Part shown: one piece after another, positions 25,915 through 34,404 of the stretch
Position numbering within the stretch: position 1 is the stretch's first letter
Layout: every line of letters starts with the position of its first letter
Assembly: GCA_964347835.1 (NCBI GenBank)
Contig: CAYFZR010000007.1
Location: 1 to 47,558 of the forward strand
DNA from: CAYFZR01 sp964347835 [NCBI: uncultured archaeon]
GTDB lineage: Archaea > CAYFZR01
Reading direction: 5' to 3'
DNA length: 47,558 nt
The notes under the pieces: generated by a model
What the model saw: only the letters and a program-made list of their open reading frames with translations
Told to the model about the DNA's origin: nothing
Database searches by the model: none
Program-made: the position numbers and the translations under genes

Positions 25915-26833
25915 CTTTCGGATAAAGTAACTTAGACATCGCTCCGGCTACGAATCCTGCCAAAACGTCGTCCATAAATATTCCCTGTTCACTGATAATT
26001 CCTGGTTTCTTCTCGTCGTATCTCTTAAAATTGAATATCCCCTTGGTTCCTGCAATTTCATTTGCAATTGCCATTCCTAAGATCTCATCCGCATATAGAA
26101 AGGCCGGATCCTCTTCGCATAACAATCCTTTTATTCTTCCATATGCACACTCTTCCTCAAGTTTCATCCCAGCCAAGATCAGAGAAGAGACGTTAATATC
26201 CTCTGATAAATCTACTAATTCCTTTTCTAACTTTTTTTCTATCTTTTTGCTCTCTTCTCCTATATACAATGCCATTCCTGCAGTTACAAGATCATTCAAG
26301 AAAATGTTCCTTTCTTCCAGTCTTTCCAAAATCGTCATAGGAAATTTCATGTTTTTGTACATTATCAGTGTATCTTTCATCCCATCCTTTAGTTTCTTAA
26401 ATATTCCTCCATAATCCATTTTTTTAGCGTTTATTTTTTTAATGGCCAAAATTGAATTATAAGAGAAAAATTCTTGAGTTATATCTAATTCAAAAAAAGC
26501 ACGCGCTTTTGCCTCTCCGATAAGTGCGTAAATGTCTGCTATGGCATTTTCCGCTAACTCATATAGAATCAAAAGGGTCGTAATCTTCTTATCGGAGGCT
26601 TCAACCATAAGAATTGATTTTTGATCTCTCGTTAAAATGCATCTTTGAGTGTCTCCTACCTTCAAGAAGAAGCCTTCAGGATATTCATTTCTTAAATCCT
26701 TGAGGTTTGAATCTTCCGCGAAAATTATAATCGTATCAGTCTTAAGGACGTCTTTAAAGAAATATACTGCAAATTCTTCGGGAAGAGATATGACAATGTA
26801 CTTATCTTTAGGTAATATATTGATATCTTTCAT
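25898..26833 (-). CDS. cobZ: Alpha-ribazole phosphatase CobZ / PgpA-like C-terminus with an extra N-terminal domain
   Basis: The C-terminal ~150 residues match the PgpA/CobZ phosphatase family: LYADEILGMAIANEIAGTKGIFNFKRYDEKKPG and then GIFMDDVLAGFVAGAMSKLLYP. In Methanosarcina, CobZ removes phosphate from alpha-ribazole-5'-phosphate or its cobamide product. The 5' half (about 1-160) is a separate domain in which I see no known motif. Context with cobS and cobY favours CobZ over phosphatidylglycerophosphatase, but both belong to one superfamily. The protein lacks the membrane helices of bacterial PgpA. Confidence 0.78.
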   Translation of the reverse strand: MKDINILPKDKYIVISLPEEFAVYFFKDVLKTDTIIIFAEDSNLKDLRNEYPEGFFLKVGDTQRCILTRDQKSILMVEASDKKITTLLILYELAENAIADIYALIGEAKARAFFELDITQEFFSYNSILAIKKINAKKMDYGGIFKKLKDGMKDTLIMYKNMKFPMTILERLEERNIFLNDLVTAGMALYIGEESKKIEKKLEKELVDLSEDINVSSLILAGMKLEEECAYGRIKGLLCEEDPAFLYADEILGMAIANEIAGTKGIFNFKRYDEKKPGIISEQGIFMDDVLAGFVAGAMSKLLYPKGEFFV

Positions 26834-26884
26834 AGCAACACCTTAAAGATCTCGAGTTAAAATGTACTTAAGGATTGTGAGTCC

Positions 26885-28012
26885 ATGAAAATATTGCTCT
26901 TAGACCCTCAAATAGCTGGGATATCAGGAGACATGTGCTTGGCATCTTTATTTGATATTGGCTATATCGATATTAAAGGTGAATTGGAGAATTTGTTTCC
27001 TGTAAAGATTAATGTTATGGAGAGTAAAGACAGAGAAATTCGTGGATTAAGACTTGAAATATTGAGAGAAGACGCAGAAATGTCTTTTGAAGATATAAAA
27101 GGAAATATAAGAGGCAGTAAACAAATTGTAGAAACATCTTCTAAGATTTTAGACGCGCTTTCTAGAGCAGAGGAGAGAATCCATGGTAAAAGACATTTTC
27201 ACGACGTATGGGATATTTTGGTAGACGTGGTAGGATTTTCCATGTGTGTGGAAAAGATTTCTCCAGATGTTATACTTTCTTTACCTCCAGCACTGGGAAC
27301 TGGTATTGTAGAATCTCCTCATGGCACTTTACCCGTGCCAACTCCAGCCACTCTTGAAATAATGAATATTTTAAACTTCTCGACAAGAAGAACTGGTATA
27401 AAGGATGAGTTGACTACACCAACCGGCGCTTCCTTATTGAGTGTTTCCCAGCAAGTTTTATCTTTTCCAGAGATGTATGTAAACGAAATCGGATATGGCT
27501 TGGGATGGAAGAAATTAGAGGTACCCAACGTTTTCAGAAGTATAGTAGGTGAATCCACAGATGTTTTCCTCACAGACCAAGTGTTGGTACTTGAGACGAA
27601 TATTGATGATGTAAGTGCTGAGATTTTGAGTTATACCATGGAAAAATTAATGGAAAGGGGCGCCAGAGATGTTTGTTACGTTCCAATATACGCGAAGAAG
27701 AATAGACCTGCATACCAGTTACAAGTTATCTGCGACCCTAATGAATTATTAGACATGATAAAAATAATTTCTCAAGAAACAGGATCTTTAGGTATAAGAA
27801 TATTACCTATACAGCATAGATGGATATCAGAAAGAAAAATAGAAACCTTTCCGGTAAAGATAGAAGAAAAAGAGTTTGAAGTCAGAGTGAAAAGATCCAA
27901 GTATTCCTCCTCCGTAGAGTATGAAGATGCAAAAAAGATATCTGAGGAGACGGGGATACCGTTAAAAGAGGTTTTTTTCATTATAGAAAGACAAATCAAA
28001 AAAATACTTTAA
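26885..28012 (+). CDS. larC: LarC-family nickel-pincer cofactor cyclometallase (DUF111)
   Basis: LarC inserts nickel into the pincer nucleotide cofactor first found in lactate racemase. The 375-aa protein has the N-terminal [11 protein letters not shown] motif (13-23), [14 protein letters not shown] near residue 104, and [19 protein letters not shown] and TTPTGASLL in the mid part. The C-terminal metal-binding domain follows with [11 protein letters not shown]. No larB or larE gene is in the window. It is transcribed alone from the plus strand and overlaps the end of the convergent PIMT gene by 4 bp. Confidence 0.92.
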   Translation: MKILLLDPQIAGISGDMCLASLFDIGYIDIKGELENLFPVKINVMESKDREIRGLRLEILREDAEMSFEDIKGNIRGSKQIVETSSKILDALSRAEERIHGKRHFHDVWDILVDVVGFSMCVEKISPDVILSLPPALGTGIVESPHGTLPVPTPATLEIMNILNFSTRRTGIKDELTTPTGASLLSVSQQVLSFPEMYVNEIGYGLGWKKLEVPNVFRSIVGESTDVFLTDQVLVLETNIDDVSAEILSYTMEKLMERGARDVCYVPIYAKKNRPAYQLQVICDPNELLDMIKIISQETGSLGIRILPIQHRWISERKIETFPVKIEEKEFEVRVKRSKYSSSVEYEDAKKISEETGIPLKEVFFIIERQIKKIL

Positions 28013-28773
28013 TTTTGGTCGCTCCTCCTCAATGCTTCACCTGTCATCGGGACAAATCTGACATTTGTTATATAGTTAAGGTTTAACTCCCCGTTTTCCT
28101 TTTTGATCAAGGTAAGTGTTTGATAATATCTTGTACTTCCTAAGGGCAAGACCATCAAACCACCTTCTTTGAGTTGACCTATTAAATAGGGAGGAATATG
28201 ATTTACAGCGCATGTTATTATGATAGCATCAAATGGGGCGTGTTCTTCCCAACCAAAGTATCCGTCTGCGTGTTTTACATTCACATTGTCGCATCCTAAC
28301 TCCTCTAACGACTTTTTTGCCCTCTTGGTCAATGTCTCTCGAATCTCTATAGTATAAACTTCATCAGATAGTTCTGATAAAATAGCTGCTTGATATCCAG
28401 AGCCAGTACCTATTTCTAGAACCCTCTCTGTTCCGTTTAATTGTAAAGATTCGGTCATCAAAGCAACAACGTATGGTTGTGAAATCGTTTGCCCCTCACC
28501 GATAGGGAGGGGATGATCATCATAGGCCTCATCTATCAGACTTGGATCTACGAATTTATGTCTTGGAACTTTATCCATGACATTCAATACTTTCTCGTCG
28601 GAAATGCCTCTCGCTTTTATCTGTTTCTCTACCATTTCCAATCTTGCTTTGGTCAGACTGGGATCTTCAAAGGACTTCTCCTCTTTTCGAGTCACTTTCA
28701 TGTTCCCTACACAACCCAAGATTAAACTAGTTAAGAGTAAGCATAGGACTATCTTTCTTCGATCCATGAGCAT
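28009..28773 (-). CDS. pcm: Protein-L-isoaspartate O-methyltransferase with lipoprotein-type signal
   Basis: The enzyme methylates damaged isoaspartyl residues with S-adenosylmethionine. Family motifs are clear: [10 protein letters not shown] near residue 70, [23 protein letters not shown] near 84-106, and the SAM loop [15 protein letters not shown] near 119. The N-terminus is unusual: [19 protein letters not shown] is a hydrophobic signal ending in a lipobox-like LILGC at residues 17-21 from the first Met, followed by a charged linker. That predicts export and lipid anchoring. Start codons at residues 1 and 3 are both possible. Confidence 0.93.
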   Translation of the reverse strand: MLMDRRKIVLCLLLTSLILGCVGNMKVTRKEEKSFEDPSLTKARLEMVEKQIKARGISDEKVLNVMDKVPRHKFVDPSLIDEAYDDHPLPIGEGQTISQPYVVALMTESLQLNGTERVLEIGTGSGYQAAILSELSDEVYTIEIRETLTKRAKKSLEELGCDNVNVKHADGYFGWEEHAPFDAIIITCAVNHIPPYLIGQLKEGGLMVLPLGSTRYYQTLTLIKKENGELNLNYITNVRFVPMTGEALRRSDQN

Positions 28774-29080
28774 TGATTATCATTTGTATTAAAAAAAGTT
28801 GTTGGGATGTATAGATAGCAAAAATATTTTAAATAATATTTGATGATTTGGTGAGTTGACGTAAACGAGAAAAAATTTAGAAAGGAGACCATTAGAGGAA
28901 GATAAACTATACTTAAAAGCCTTGACGAACTCGGATTTTTTGGTTAGTAAATAAGGTTCGATACTCCCCCCCCTCTTATTCTCACATCAAGAAGAGCTGG
29001 CAAATGAACCCATCATAAAATTATCTTTTACCAAGTATGAAATAGTTCGAAAAATGTAAAGTATAAGTCAATTATATTAA
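28774..29080. other. Intergenic region with possible short coding remnants
   Basis: This 307-bp stretch holds no complete gene. On the plus strand around 28860-28950, two short frames read EKKFRKETIRG and RRPLEEDKLYLKALTNSDFLVSK, which look like pieces of one decayed reading frame. A C8 run follows at about 28967-28974. TATA-like GTATAAG (29061-29067) and TTATATTA (29072-29079) precede the cytochrome gene. Confidence 0.35.
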
Positions 29081-29098
29081 ATGCGAGGACTAATAATA

Positions 29099-30424
29099 AT
29101 GAGCATGCGCCATATGTACCTTATTTGCGTATTGTTAACCTTGGCATATACTGCTTTAAGTATTAATATCTCAGTCTACCTCGTCTACAAAGAACCTGTA
29201 GTAAATACTAGCGGATATGACTGTAATGAATGTCATATGGAAAAAGAGGTACTATCTAAATACGATAGGTTAGATTTACTCATAAACAAGAGTGCATACG
29301 AGGCGTCGAGTCATAATAAAAATTGTACCATTTGTCATCCGTATTCTGTGAAAATATTCTATAACAATTCCCTTACTCTTTTAAATCTAACTTACTGTCC
29401 ACCAAGTAGATTCAGGGGAGGATTTGGAAGGGTAAATGTCTCTCGAACGACCCGTTCGGAGACCTGCGTGACCGAGGAGTGCCACGAATACAGAGAACTT
29501 TTTTTTGGTAGCACACACCATCTTGCACCAGATATTGTAAGGATGCCACAGTACAGAAACGTCTCCCATCCGGAGTACAGACCGGGATACTGCGAAACAT
29601 GCCATGCTACCTGTTCTTCATGTCACTGGGCTGGTGAAATTAAAAATATCTCAGATAAATTTAGATTAAACCTATCTGTAAATGTTAAAAAACATGCTTT
29701 TACGAAGAATATCACAAGCGAGAGATGTGCAATATGCCATACAGGCGAATATGTATTCATAAATAAATCCACTGTAGAAATAAAGGAACACCCCCAGTAT
29801 CAAGAAATATTGGCGAGCGCACATAAGGACATGGATTGCAAGGAATGCCACACAACTATCCATACACTCGGTCTATTAGAAAAGGAAAGAGCCGCCTCAT
29901 GCGATAAATGTCACAAGATTCAAGCAGAAATGCATAAATTTGGCCCCCATAGAATTGTAGAATGCCTTGTATGTCATTCTTCTTGGCTTCCTGTTTCCAT
30001 AGATCGCCCAACTTACGAGATATATCTAAAGGCCTACTCATTTGGGGATTATATTAGTTGGAAGACTCATGAAATAAGGGGGGAGAGTCGTAACTGCAAT
30101 CTATGTCACGGAAACAGCACGATAATTAAAGAATACAAAAATAAGAGGGATAAAATACTTGATAAAATGAATTTCACCATTAATACAGGTGAAAGAGCGG
30201 GCGCAAATATGTTGGAGGCAAAACTAAAACATAAAGAGGCTAGAGCGGCTTGGTTTCATGTCGCACCCAATAGAGGAGAACTTTCAGAAGAAACTCTTCG
30301 CTTAGCAGAGAAAGCAATAAGTCAAGCAAATATTACAAATTTAATAGCGTTGTTGGCTGTAGTTACGGCTTCCGTTGTAACTGTCCTTATAGTTTTGATC
30401 CTTTGGCCTTACGAAGAAAAATAA
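29099..30424 (+). CDS. Membrane-anchored decaheme-type cytochrome c
   Basis: The protein has an N-terminal export/anchor helix and a C-terminal membrane helix (LIALLAVVTASVVTVLIVLILW), with a heme-rich domain between them facing outside. Nine CxxCH sites are present: CNECH, CTICH, CETCH, CSSCH, CAICH, CKECH, CDKCH, CLVCH and CNLCH. A tenth is expanded, C-x4-CH (CVTEECH). Such proteins carry electrons across the cell envelope. I prefer the ATG at 29099 (GAGGA 9 nt upstream); ATG codons at 29081 and 29105 are alternatives. A close paralogue starts at 47372. The gene converges on the membrane regulator at 30442. Confidence 0.93.
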   Translation: MSMRHMYLICVLLTLAYTALSINISVYLVYKEPVVNTSGYDCNECHMEKEVLSKYDRLDLLINKSAYEASSHNKNCTICHPYSVKIFYNNSLTLLNLTYCPPSRFRGGFGRVNVSRTTRSETCVTEECHEYRELFFGSTHHLAPDIVRMPQYRNVSHPEYRPGYCETCHATCSSCHWAGEIKNISDKFRLNLSVNVKKHAFTKNITSERCAICHTGEYVFINKSTVEIKEHPQYQEILASAHKDMDCKECHTTIHTLGLLEKERAASCDKCHKIQAEMHKFGPHRIVECLVCHSSWLPVSIDRPTYEIYLKAYSFGDYISWKTHEIRGESRNCNLCHGNSTIIKEYKNKRDKILDKMNFTINTGERAGANMLEAKLKHKEARAAWFHVAPNRGELSEETLRLAEKAISQANITNLIALLAVVTASVVTVLIVLILWPYEEK

Positions 30425-30441
30425 CCTATTATCCCGTAATG

Positions 30442-32517
30442 TTATCCAATCGTGTTGAATAAAACTTCTTTTCCCTTTTCTGTTATTTCAACGGTCTTAG
30501 ATCTACCAATCTTTTTTACATTTAATAATCTTTTATTCTCGAGTTCGTTTATTCTTTTTCTAGAAGTTACCGCGGAAATTGAAAATTTATTCATAACTTC
30601 CGCATAGGAGGGAGTCTTTCCAAGGGAATTTTCCTTGTTTATAAATGAGAGAAGATCATGCAACTCTTTTCTCAATATACTAACTTTTTCATCGTTCCTT
30701 GTATGCGGCTTCGATACATTTTGGTATATTGTACCATCCATAACTTCATGTTTTATCACAACATCGGCGTTATCTTGAACTATGATGGAGTTTATTGGAT
30801 TTATTCCATCAGAAACGCATGCATACACGGTTATATTTTTATTGAAGCATATTTCCTTCAGATTCGACAAGAAATAGTACAGATCTCTAGGAGTCTCGTT
30901 TATTACAATGGGATTGAAATCAGCCAAAAATATAATCGAACTCAATACGAAATCGTCAATATATTCGGTTAGAAACTCCAGTTGAGCCTTCGAGGATTCA
31001 TTTATAACAAAACAATTCTTTTTAACTTCTACAATTCCATGTGCATTCGGAGATAGACCAACTATTTTTAGCCTGTTTTGATACAGTGAGTCATAAATAT
31101 TGCCTAAGCCTGATAAAGTTTTATCAATCGGATCAGTGGACATAAATATTACATTTTTCCAAGCATTGAGACTTGCAAAGACGATTGGATTAAAAATATA
31201 TTTTTTGTCAATTTCTGCCTTCTTTATGTTCAATGTCAACGAACGCGCCGGAATCTTTCCGGTTTTTTCGTCTAGTTTTTCAGTACCTGTCGAATGTTTT
31301 TTCTCAAAGAAAGCATGTGTAGTAAAGGAATCCCAATTTTCTAGTTTATTTATGCTTTCATTTAAAATATTAGGATATGCGCGGTGTATATCTGAAAGAT
31401 AGTTCCATAACCTACCATGAACTTCATGTTTTCTCTGATCGAAGGCGTTTCTTCTAAATGTGTTGTTATCATTTGTTATTCTTAGATACTCTAAAAGCCA
31501 AAACATTATCCTTTGATTCAGGTGATAAATGTTCTCCTTAAAAAAAAGAAGCATTCCTTCAGCAACATCTAGAATGAAAATAGGATCTTTTTCTAAACTA
31601 TTCTGAAACTCTTCTTCCTTAATTTTAAGAGTATTGTGGTCAAATATACTTGTTAACCTACTTTTTTTCAAAAAATTATTGAACATGATTTCTCTTTCTC
31701 CCATACCAACGTCCGGCGAACTGTAGTAGACACCTTGAACGATTCTTTCCAAAATATTTTTTCCGTTTTTTATCCAACCGTCGAGATCATCTTGAATGGT
31801 TGGAGTTTGAAAATAGGTAAATAAAAGTCTTGACGCTATGATCAAAAGGAAAAAGGACACCAAAATATGCTGTGAAAGAAATAAGACATCTTTACCAAAG
31901 AAATAATTGTAGGTATGGATGGTTCTTGCAGTTCCAAGAATAAAAACTGCCAAAACAAAGGGATACCTTTTATGTAAGGTTAGTACACAGTCTAGGGAAT
32001 GGATTTCAACCATCTTCTTCAATACCAAAAGAATTGCACTTCCAATGATCAAGAGCTGAAATACATCAGAATAGAATCCTAGACGCATGCCAAAGACTAG
32101 ACTTTTACCTAAAACGACTGTAATATAAAAAATATAAGATCCAAAAACCAAGATCAAAGAAAGAACTGAGGCATAACATATTTTTTTTATGATCTCCATA
32201 TGTTCGGATCTAGCGAAATTTAATAATAATACAGTTGATAGGAAAATAGCGAATAATAGATTGTTCATATGAATCAGTAGGTTGGCATATGCCGTATTGC
32301 CGAAAAACACGCCCAGCCAAAGTCTAAATATGTGGAGCAGGTTCAGGAATGTGAATAAAAAGAAGGTTATTCCAAAGAATACGAATCTATCCTTTATTAT
32401 CTTGCTATCAGATCCTTTATAAAGGGCAAATGTTACCCATATAATAACTAAGCACCAAAATATTTGAAAAACTTCCATCGACAGCTCATATATACTCCCG
32501 GAGAACACTTCCCCCAC
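30442..32517 (-). CDS. Membrane-bound one-component regulator: multi-TM sensor, RecA-like domain, winged helix
   Basis: The 691-aa protein begins with about seven transmembrane helices (residues 10-230). A soluble helical region follows (230-400). Next is a RecA/KaiC-like domain (about 420-600) without a Walker A loop but with a Walker B-like strand (SSIIFLADFNPIV). The C-terminal winged helix-turn-helix (about 615-691) reads PSYAEVMNKFSISAVTSRKRINELENKRLLNV. This suggests a transcription factor that senses at the membrane and binds DNA without release. The start is GTG. It sits between two multiheme cytochrome genes and is their best candidate regulator. A palindrome lies 37 bp upstream of its start. 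Confidence 0.75.
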   Translation of the reverse strand: MGEVFSGSIYELSMEVFQIFWCLVIIWVTFALYKGSDSKIIKDRFVFFGITFFLFTFLNLLHIFRLWLGVFFGNTAYANLLIHMNNLLFAIFLSTVLLLNFARSEHMEIIKKICYASVLSLILVFGSYIFYITVVLGKSLVFGMRLGFYSDVFQLLIIGSAILLVLKKMVEIHSLDCVLTLHKRYPFVLAVFILGTARTIHTYNYFFGKDVLFLSQHILVSFFLLIIASRLLFTYFQTPTIQDDLDGWIKNGKNILERIVQGVYYSSPDVGMGEREIMFNNFLKKSRLTSIFDHNTLKIKEEEFQNSLEKDPIFILDVAEGMLLFFKENIYHLNQRIMFWLLEYLRITNDNNTFRRNAFDQRKHEVHGRLWNYLSDIHRAYPNILNESINKLENWDSFTTHAFFEKKHSTGTEKLDEKTGKIPARSLTLNIKKAEIDKKYIFNPIVFASLNAWKNVIFMSTDPIDKTLSGLGNIYDSLYQNRLKIVGLSPNAHGIVEVKKNCFVINESSKAQLEFLTEYIDDFVLSSIIFLADFNPIVINETPRDLYYFLSNLKEICFNKNITVYACVSDGINPINSIIVQDNADVVIKHEVMDGTIYQNVSKPHTRNDEKVSILRKELHDLLSFINKENSLGKTPSYAEVMNKFSISAVTSRKRINELENKRLLNVKKIGRSKTVEITEKGKEVLFNTIG

Positions 32518-32553
32518 CAGTTTTGGTTCCTGATTGATTACCCATTTTCTTGG

Positions 32554-32570
32554 ATATAACTTGGTTATAT
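32554..32570 (-). promoter_or_regulatory. Palindrome upstream of the membrane regulator gene
   Basis: ATATAAC and GTTATAT form a perfect 7-bp inverted repeat with a 3-bp spacer (TTG). It lies 37-53 bp before the GTG start at 32517, the right place for an operator or core promoter of this gene. Autoregulation by the winged-helix protein is possible but unproved. Confidence 0.45.
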
Positions 32571-32603
32571 TTATTTTGGTCCTTTTTGTAAAGTCTATAA
32601 TTT

Positions 32604-33800
32604 TTAGCCTTTAGGTCTGCTTAGCATCAGATACAAAAATGATACAGAAATCAAGAGAATTAAACCTATCAGTCCGTATCCATAGGAGGATGCAAACTCG
32701 GTTTCGGATGGAAATCGTTCCTCTCCAATCCTTATCGTCTTACTATCTTCAGCCATTCTGACCAACATGGGAGTTTTTGTGATGAGCAGAGGCTGGTAAT
32801 TGTAGAAAAGAGTGGCATCAACCGAAATTCCTTCTATCCCCTCTGGTATACTTACATTGAATTTTTCTAATCTCGTCTCCCCTGGTAAAATTCTATTATC
32901 AAACAAGACCTTTGTTGATCTTAAAATCATTTCGTGATCTCTTTTAAGTTCCATTCCGTATTGATCAAGTAAAATCCTCTTGTAGTTAAAATGTCTTAAT
33001 AATATACTTTTGCCATTTTCATCCTTTATGTTTACTTCGAGATATATTTCTCTGGAGGGAGTGCCTGTAGGAATCTTATGTCCGGAACCTTTGTTGGAAA
33101 CATAAACCCTAACCTCCGCAAGATCCTCACTTAATTTTTCTATCACTACGCTAACGTTTGCGGCTTTGAGCAGTTGATCACCATGCCCTCCTGCCCAAAC
33201 GTGCTTTATCTTTTCCATGTGACAATCTTGACATTCTACTCCCATTTTGGAATATGGGCTGTTTTTCCACTCATTATATGTATCTAATATCGCAACTCCA
33301 TGGTCATTATATGCTTGATGGCACATGCCACAAAACTCTGATTTTGTGAGAAATTCTTTATACTCTATTTCATGGGCAGTTATATCTATATCAGATCTGT
33401 TTTTAACTTTCTCAGGTCCGTATTTTGTACCGCTTTTAAGATCAAAAACAGGTTTTATTTCATTATTCTCAATTTTAATATCTGATATAGAATGACAGTA
33501 ATCACACGTTACCCCTTCATAGGACAGCGACTTCTGGCTGTAAAAATCTTTAGTAATTCTTGTCGTGGGACTATGGCACGAAAGGCAAGTAGCCCTAGCT
33601 TCGTAGCCAGATTTTTCTAAGGCTTGTACATAGGCAGTATAAAAAACTGGATCGTTGAGGGCATACCTATGCATCGTTTTAGACCAGCTATCGTACTGTC
33701 CTTCATGACAATTTCTACAGAAAGCAGCACTTTTAAATGTTGTATTTACTTCTTCTTGGGCAAACGTAGATGTTGCCATTAAAATTAAACTCAGGATCAC
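32604..33800 (-). CDS. Exported pentaheme cytochrome c with C-terminal membrane anchor
   Basis: The 398-aa protein has a short signal peptide (MILSLILMATSTFAQ) and five CxxCH heme sites in the first half (CRNCH, CLSCH, CDYCH, CGMCH, CQDCH). A beta-sandwich-like region (about 215-345) follows, then a C-terminal helix (GLIGLILLISVSFLYLML). The N-terminal half resembles cytochrome c554-type domains. The GTG start lies 17 nt after AGGAGGGAG. It is transcribed just after the Rieske/Hdr operon, and its upstream region matches that operon's promoter. A role in accepting electrons from the outer side of the membrane is inferred. Confidence 0.9.
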   Translation of the reverse strand: MILSLILMATSTFAQEEVNTTFKSAAFCRNCHEGQYDSWSKTMHRYALNDPVFYTAYVQALEKSGYEARATCLSCHSPTTRITKDFYSQKSLSYEGVTCDYCHSISDIKIENNEIKPVFDLKSGTKYGPEKVKNRSDIDITAHEIEYKEFLTKSEFCGMCHQAYNDHGVAILDTYNEWKNSPYSKMGVECQDCHMEKIKHVWAGGHGDQLLKAANVSVVIEKLSEDLAEVRVYVSNKGSGHKIPTGTPSREIYLEVNIKDENGKSILLRHFNYKRILLDQYGMELKRDHEMILRSTKVLFDNRILPGETRLEKFNVSIPEGIEGISVDATLFYNYQPLLITKTPMLVRMAEDSKTIRIGEERFPSETEFASSYGYGLIGLILLISVSFLYLMLSRPKG

Positions 33801-33810
33801 AAATCCACGA

Positions 33811-33889
33811 ATACACGCTCCCTCCTTTAATGTAGGAAACTTTTCTATTTATTTAGAAATAGTGATAAAACGGTGCTAGAATAGTGATA
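33811..33889 (-). promoter_or_regulatory. Promoter block with two AATAGTGATA repeats, copy 1
   Basis: On the plus strand AATAGTGATA occurs at 33858-33867 and again at 33880-33889, exactly 22 bp apart, so both lie on one face of the helix. In the direction of the gene they precede a TATA-like CTAAATAAATAG (33845-33856) and AGGAGGGAG (33818-33826). The same order and spacing recur before the operon at 42751. This marks a shared activator or repressor site. Confidence 0.7.
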
Positions 33890-33905
33890 CACCAAATTTT
33901 TTACC

Positions 33906-33928
33906 CGAAGGAAATTTTTCATCCTTCG
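33906..33928 (-). terminator. Hairpin after the Rieske/Hdr operon
   Basis: CGAAGGA (33906-33912) pairs with TCCTTCG (33922-33928) around a 9-nt loop. It lies 65 bp beyond the mvhD stop, before the promoter of the next gene. It is well placed to end operon transcripts, though no strong T run follows on the minus strand. Confidence 0.45.
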
Positions 33929-33992
33929 TTTTAATAACGAAAATAGAAATTAAATCTACGTTTGATAAGGCTAAAAAACAAATATCTAAATA

Positions 33993-34400
33993 TTAATGCC
34001 TTAGCGGACTAGGTCCCAATTTCTTTATTTCTTCAGTAAAATCTGTCATCACGTCTGCAAATTTTTTTCCTTCTCCAGCCGATATCCACTCTAATTTAAG
34101 TCTTTCATCTAAGCCTATATTTTCTAGAGCTCTTTTGGTCATATTTACTCTTATTTCGGCTTGCTTATTCCCATCGATGTAATGGCAGTCTCCTATGTGG
34201 CATCCTGTTACGATTACTCCATCCGCGCCCTCTTTGAATGCCCTTATAATGAAGGCTGGATCTACTCTGCTTGCGCACATTACTCTTATTATCCTAATAT
34301 TTGGCGCATACTGAAACCTACTCACACCGGCAAGATCTGCTCCTGCATAAGAGCACCAGTTACAACAAAAGGCTATAATTTTGGGCTCAAACTCAAGCAT
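33993..34400 (-). CDS. mvhD: MvhD-like iron-sulfur subunit
   Basis: MvhD is a small [2Fe-2S] protein that passes electrons from an input module (hydrogenase or formate dehydrogenase) to HdrA. The 135-aa protein carries the family signature FCCNWCSYAGADLAG at residues 10-24, then VMCASRVD near 40 and TGCHIGDCHY near 64-73. No Mvh hydrogenase or other input subunit gene is nearby. It is the last gene of the operon, 4 bp after hdrA. Here it may serve as an outlet or inlet to F420- or ferredoxin-dependent partners encoded elsewhere. Confidence 0.93.
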   Translation of the reverse strand: MLEFEPKIIAFCCNWCSYAGADLAGVSRFQYAPNIRIIRVMCASRVDPAFIIRAFKEGADGVIVTGCHIGDCHYIDGNKQAEIRVNMTKRALENIGLDERLKLEWISAGEGKKFADVMTDFTEEIKKLGPSPLRH

Positions 34401-34404
34401 AAGA

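Noticed and set aside
26885-28012. Inclusion of larC in the cobamide cluster as a metal chelatase for cobalt
   Set aside because: It is on the opposite strand with its own start region, and its motifs are those of the nickel-pincer family.
29450-29464. Inverted repeat CGAACGACCCGTTCG
   Set aside because: It lies inside the cytochrome coding region and lacks the AGCCA loop of the 8691-8916 element, so it is probably chance.
29387-29605. Two overlapping minus-strand frames within the large cytochrome
   Set aside because: They are antisense shadows of CxxCH-rich sequence with no start signals.
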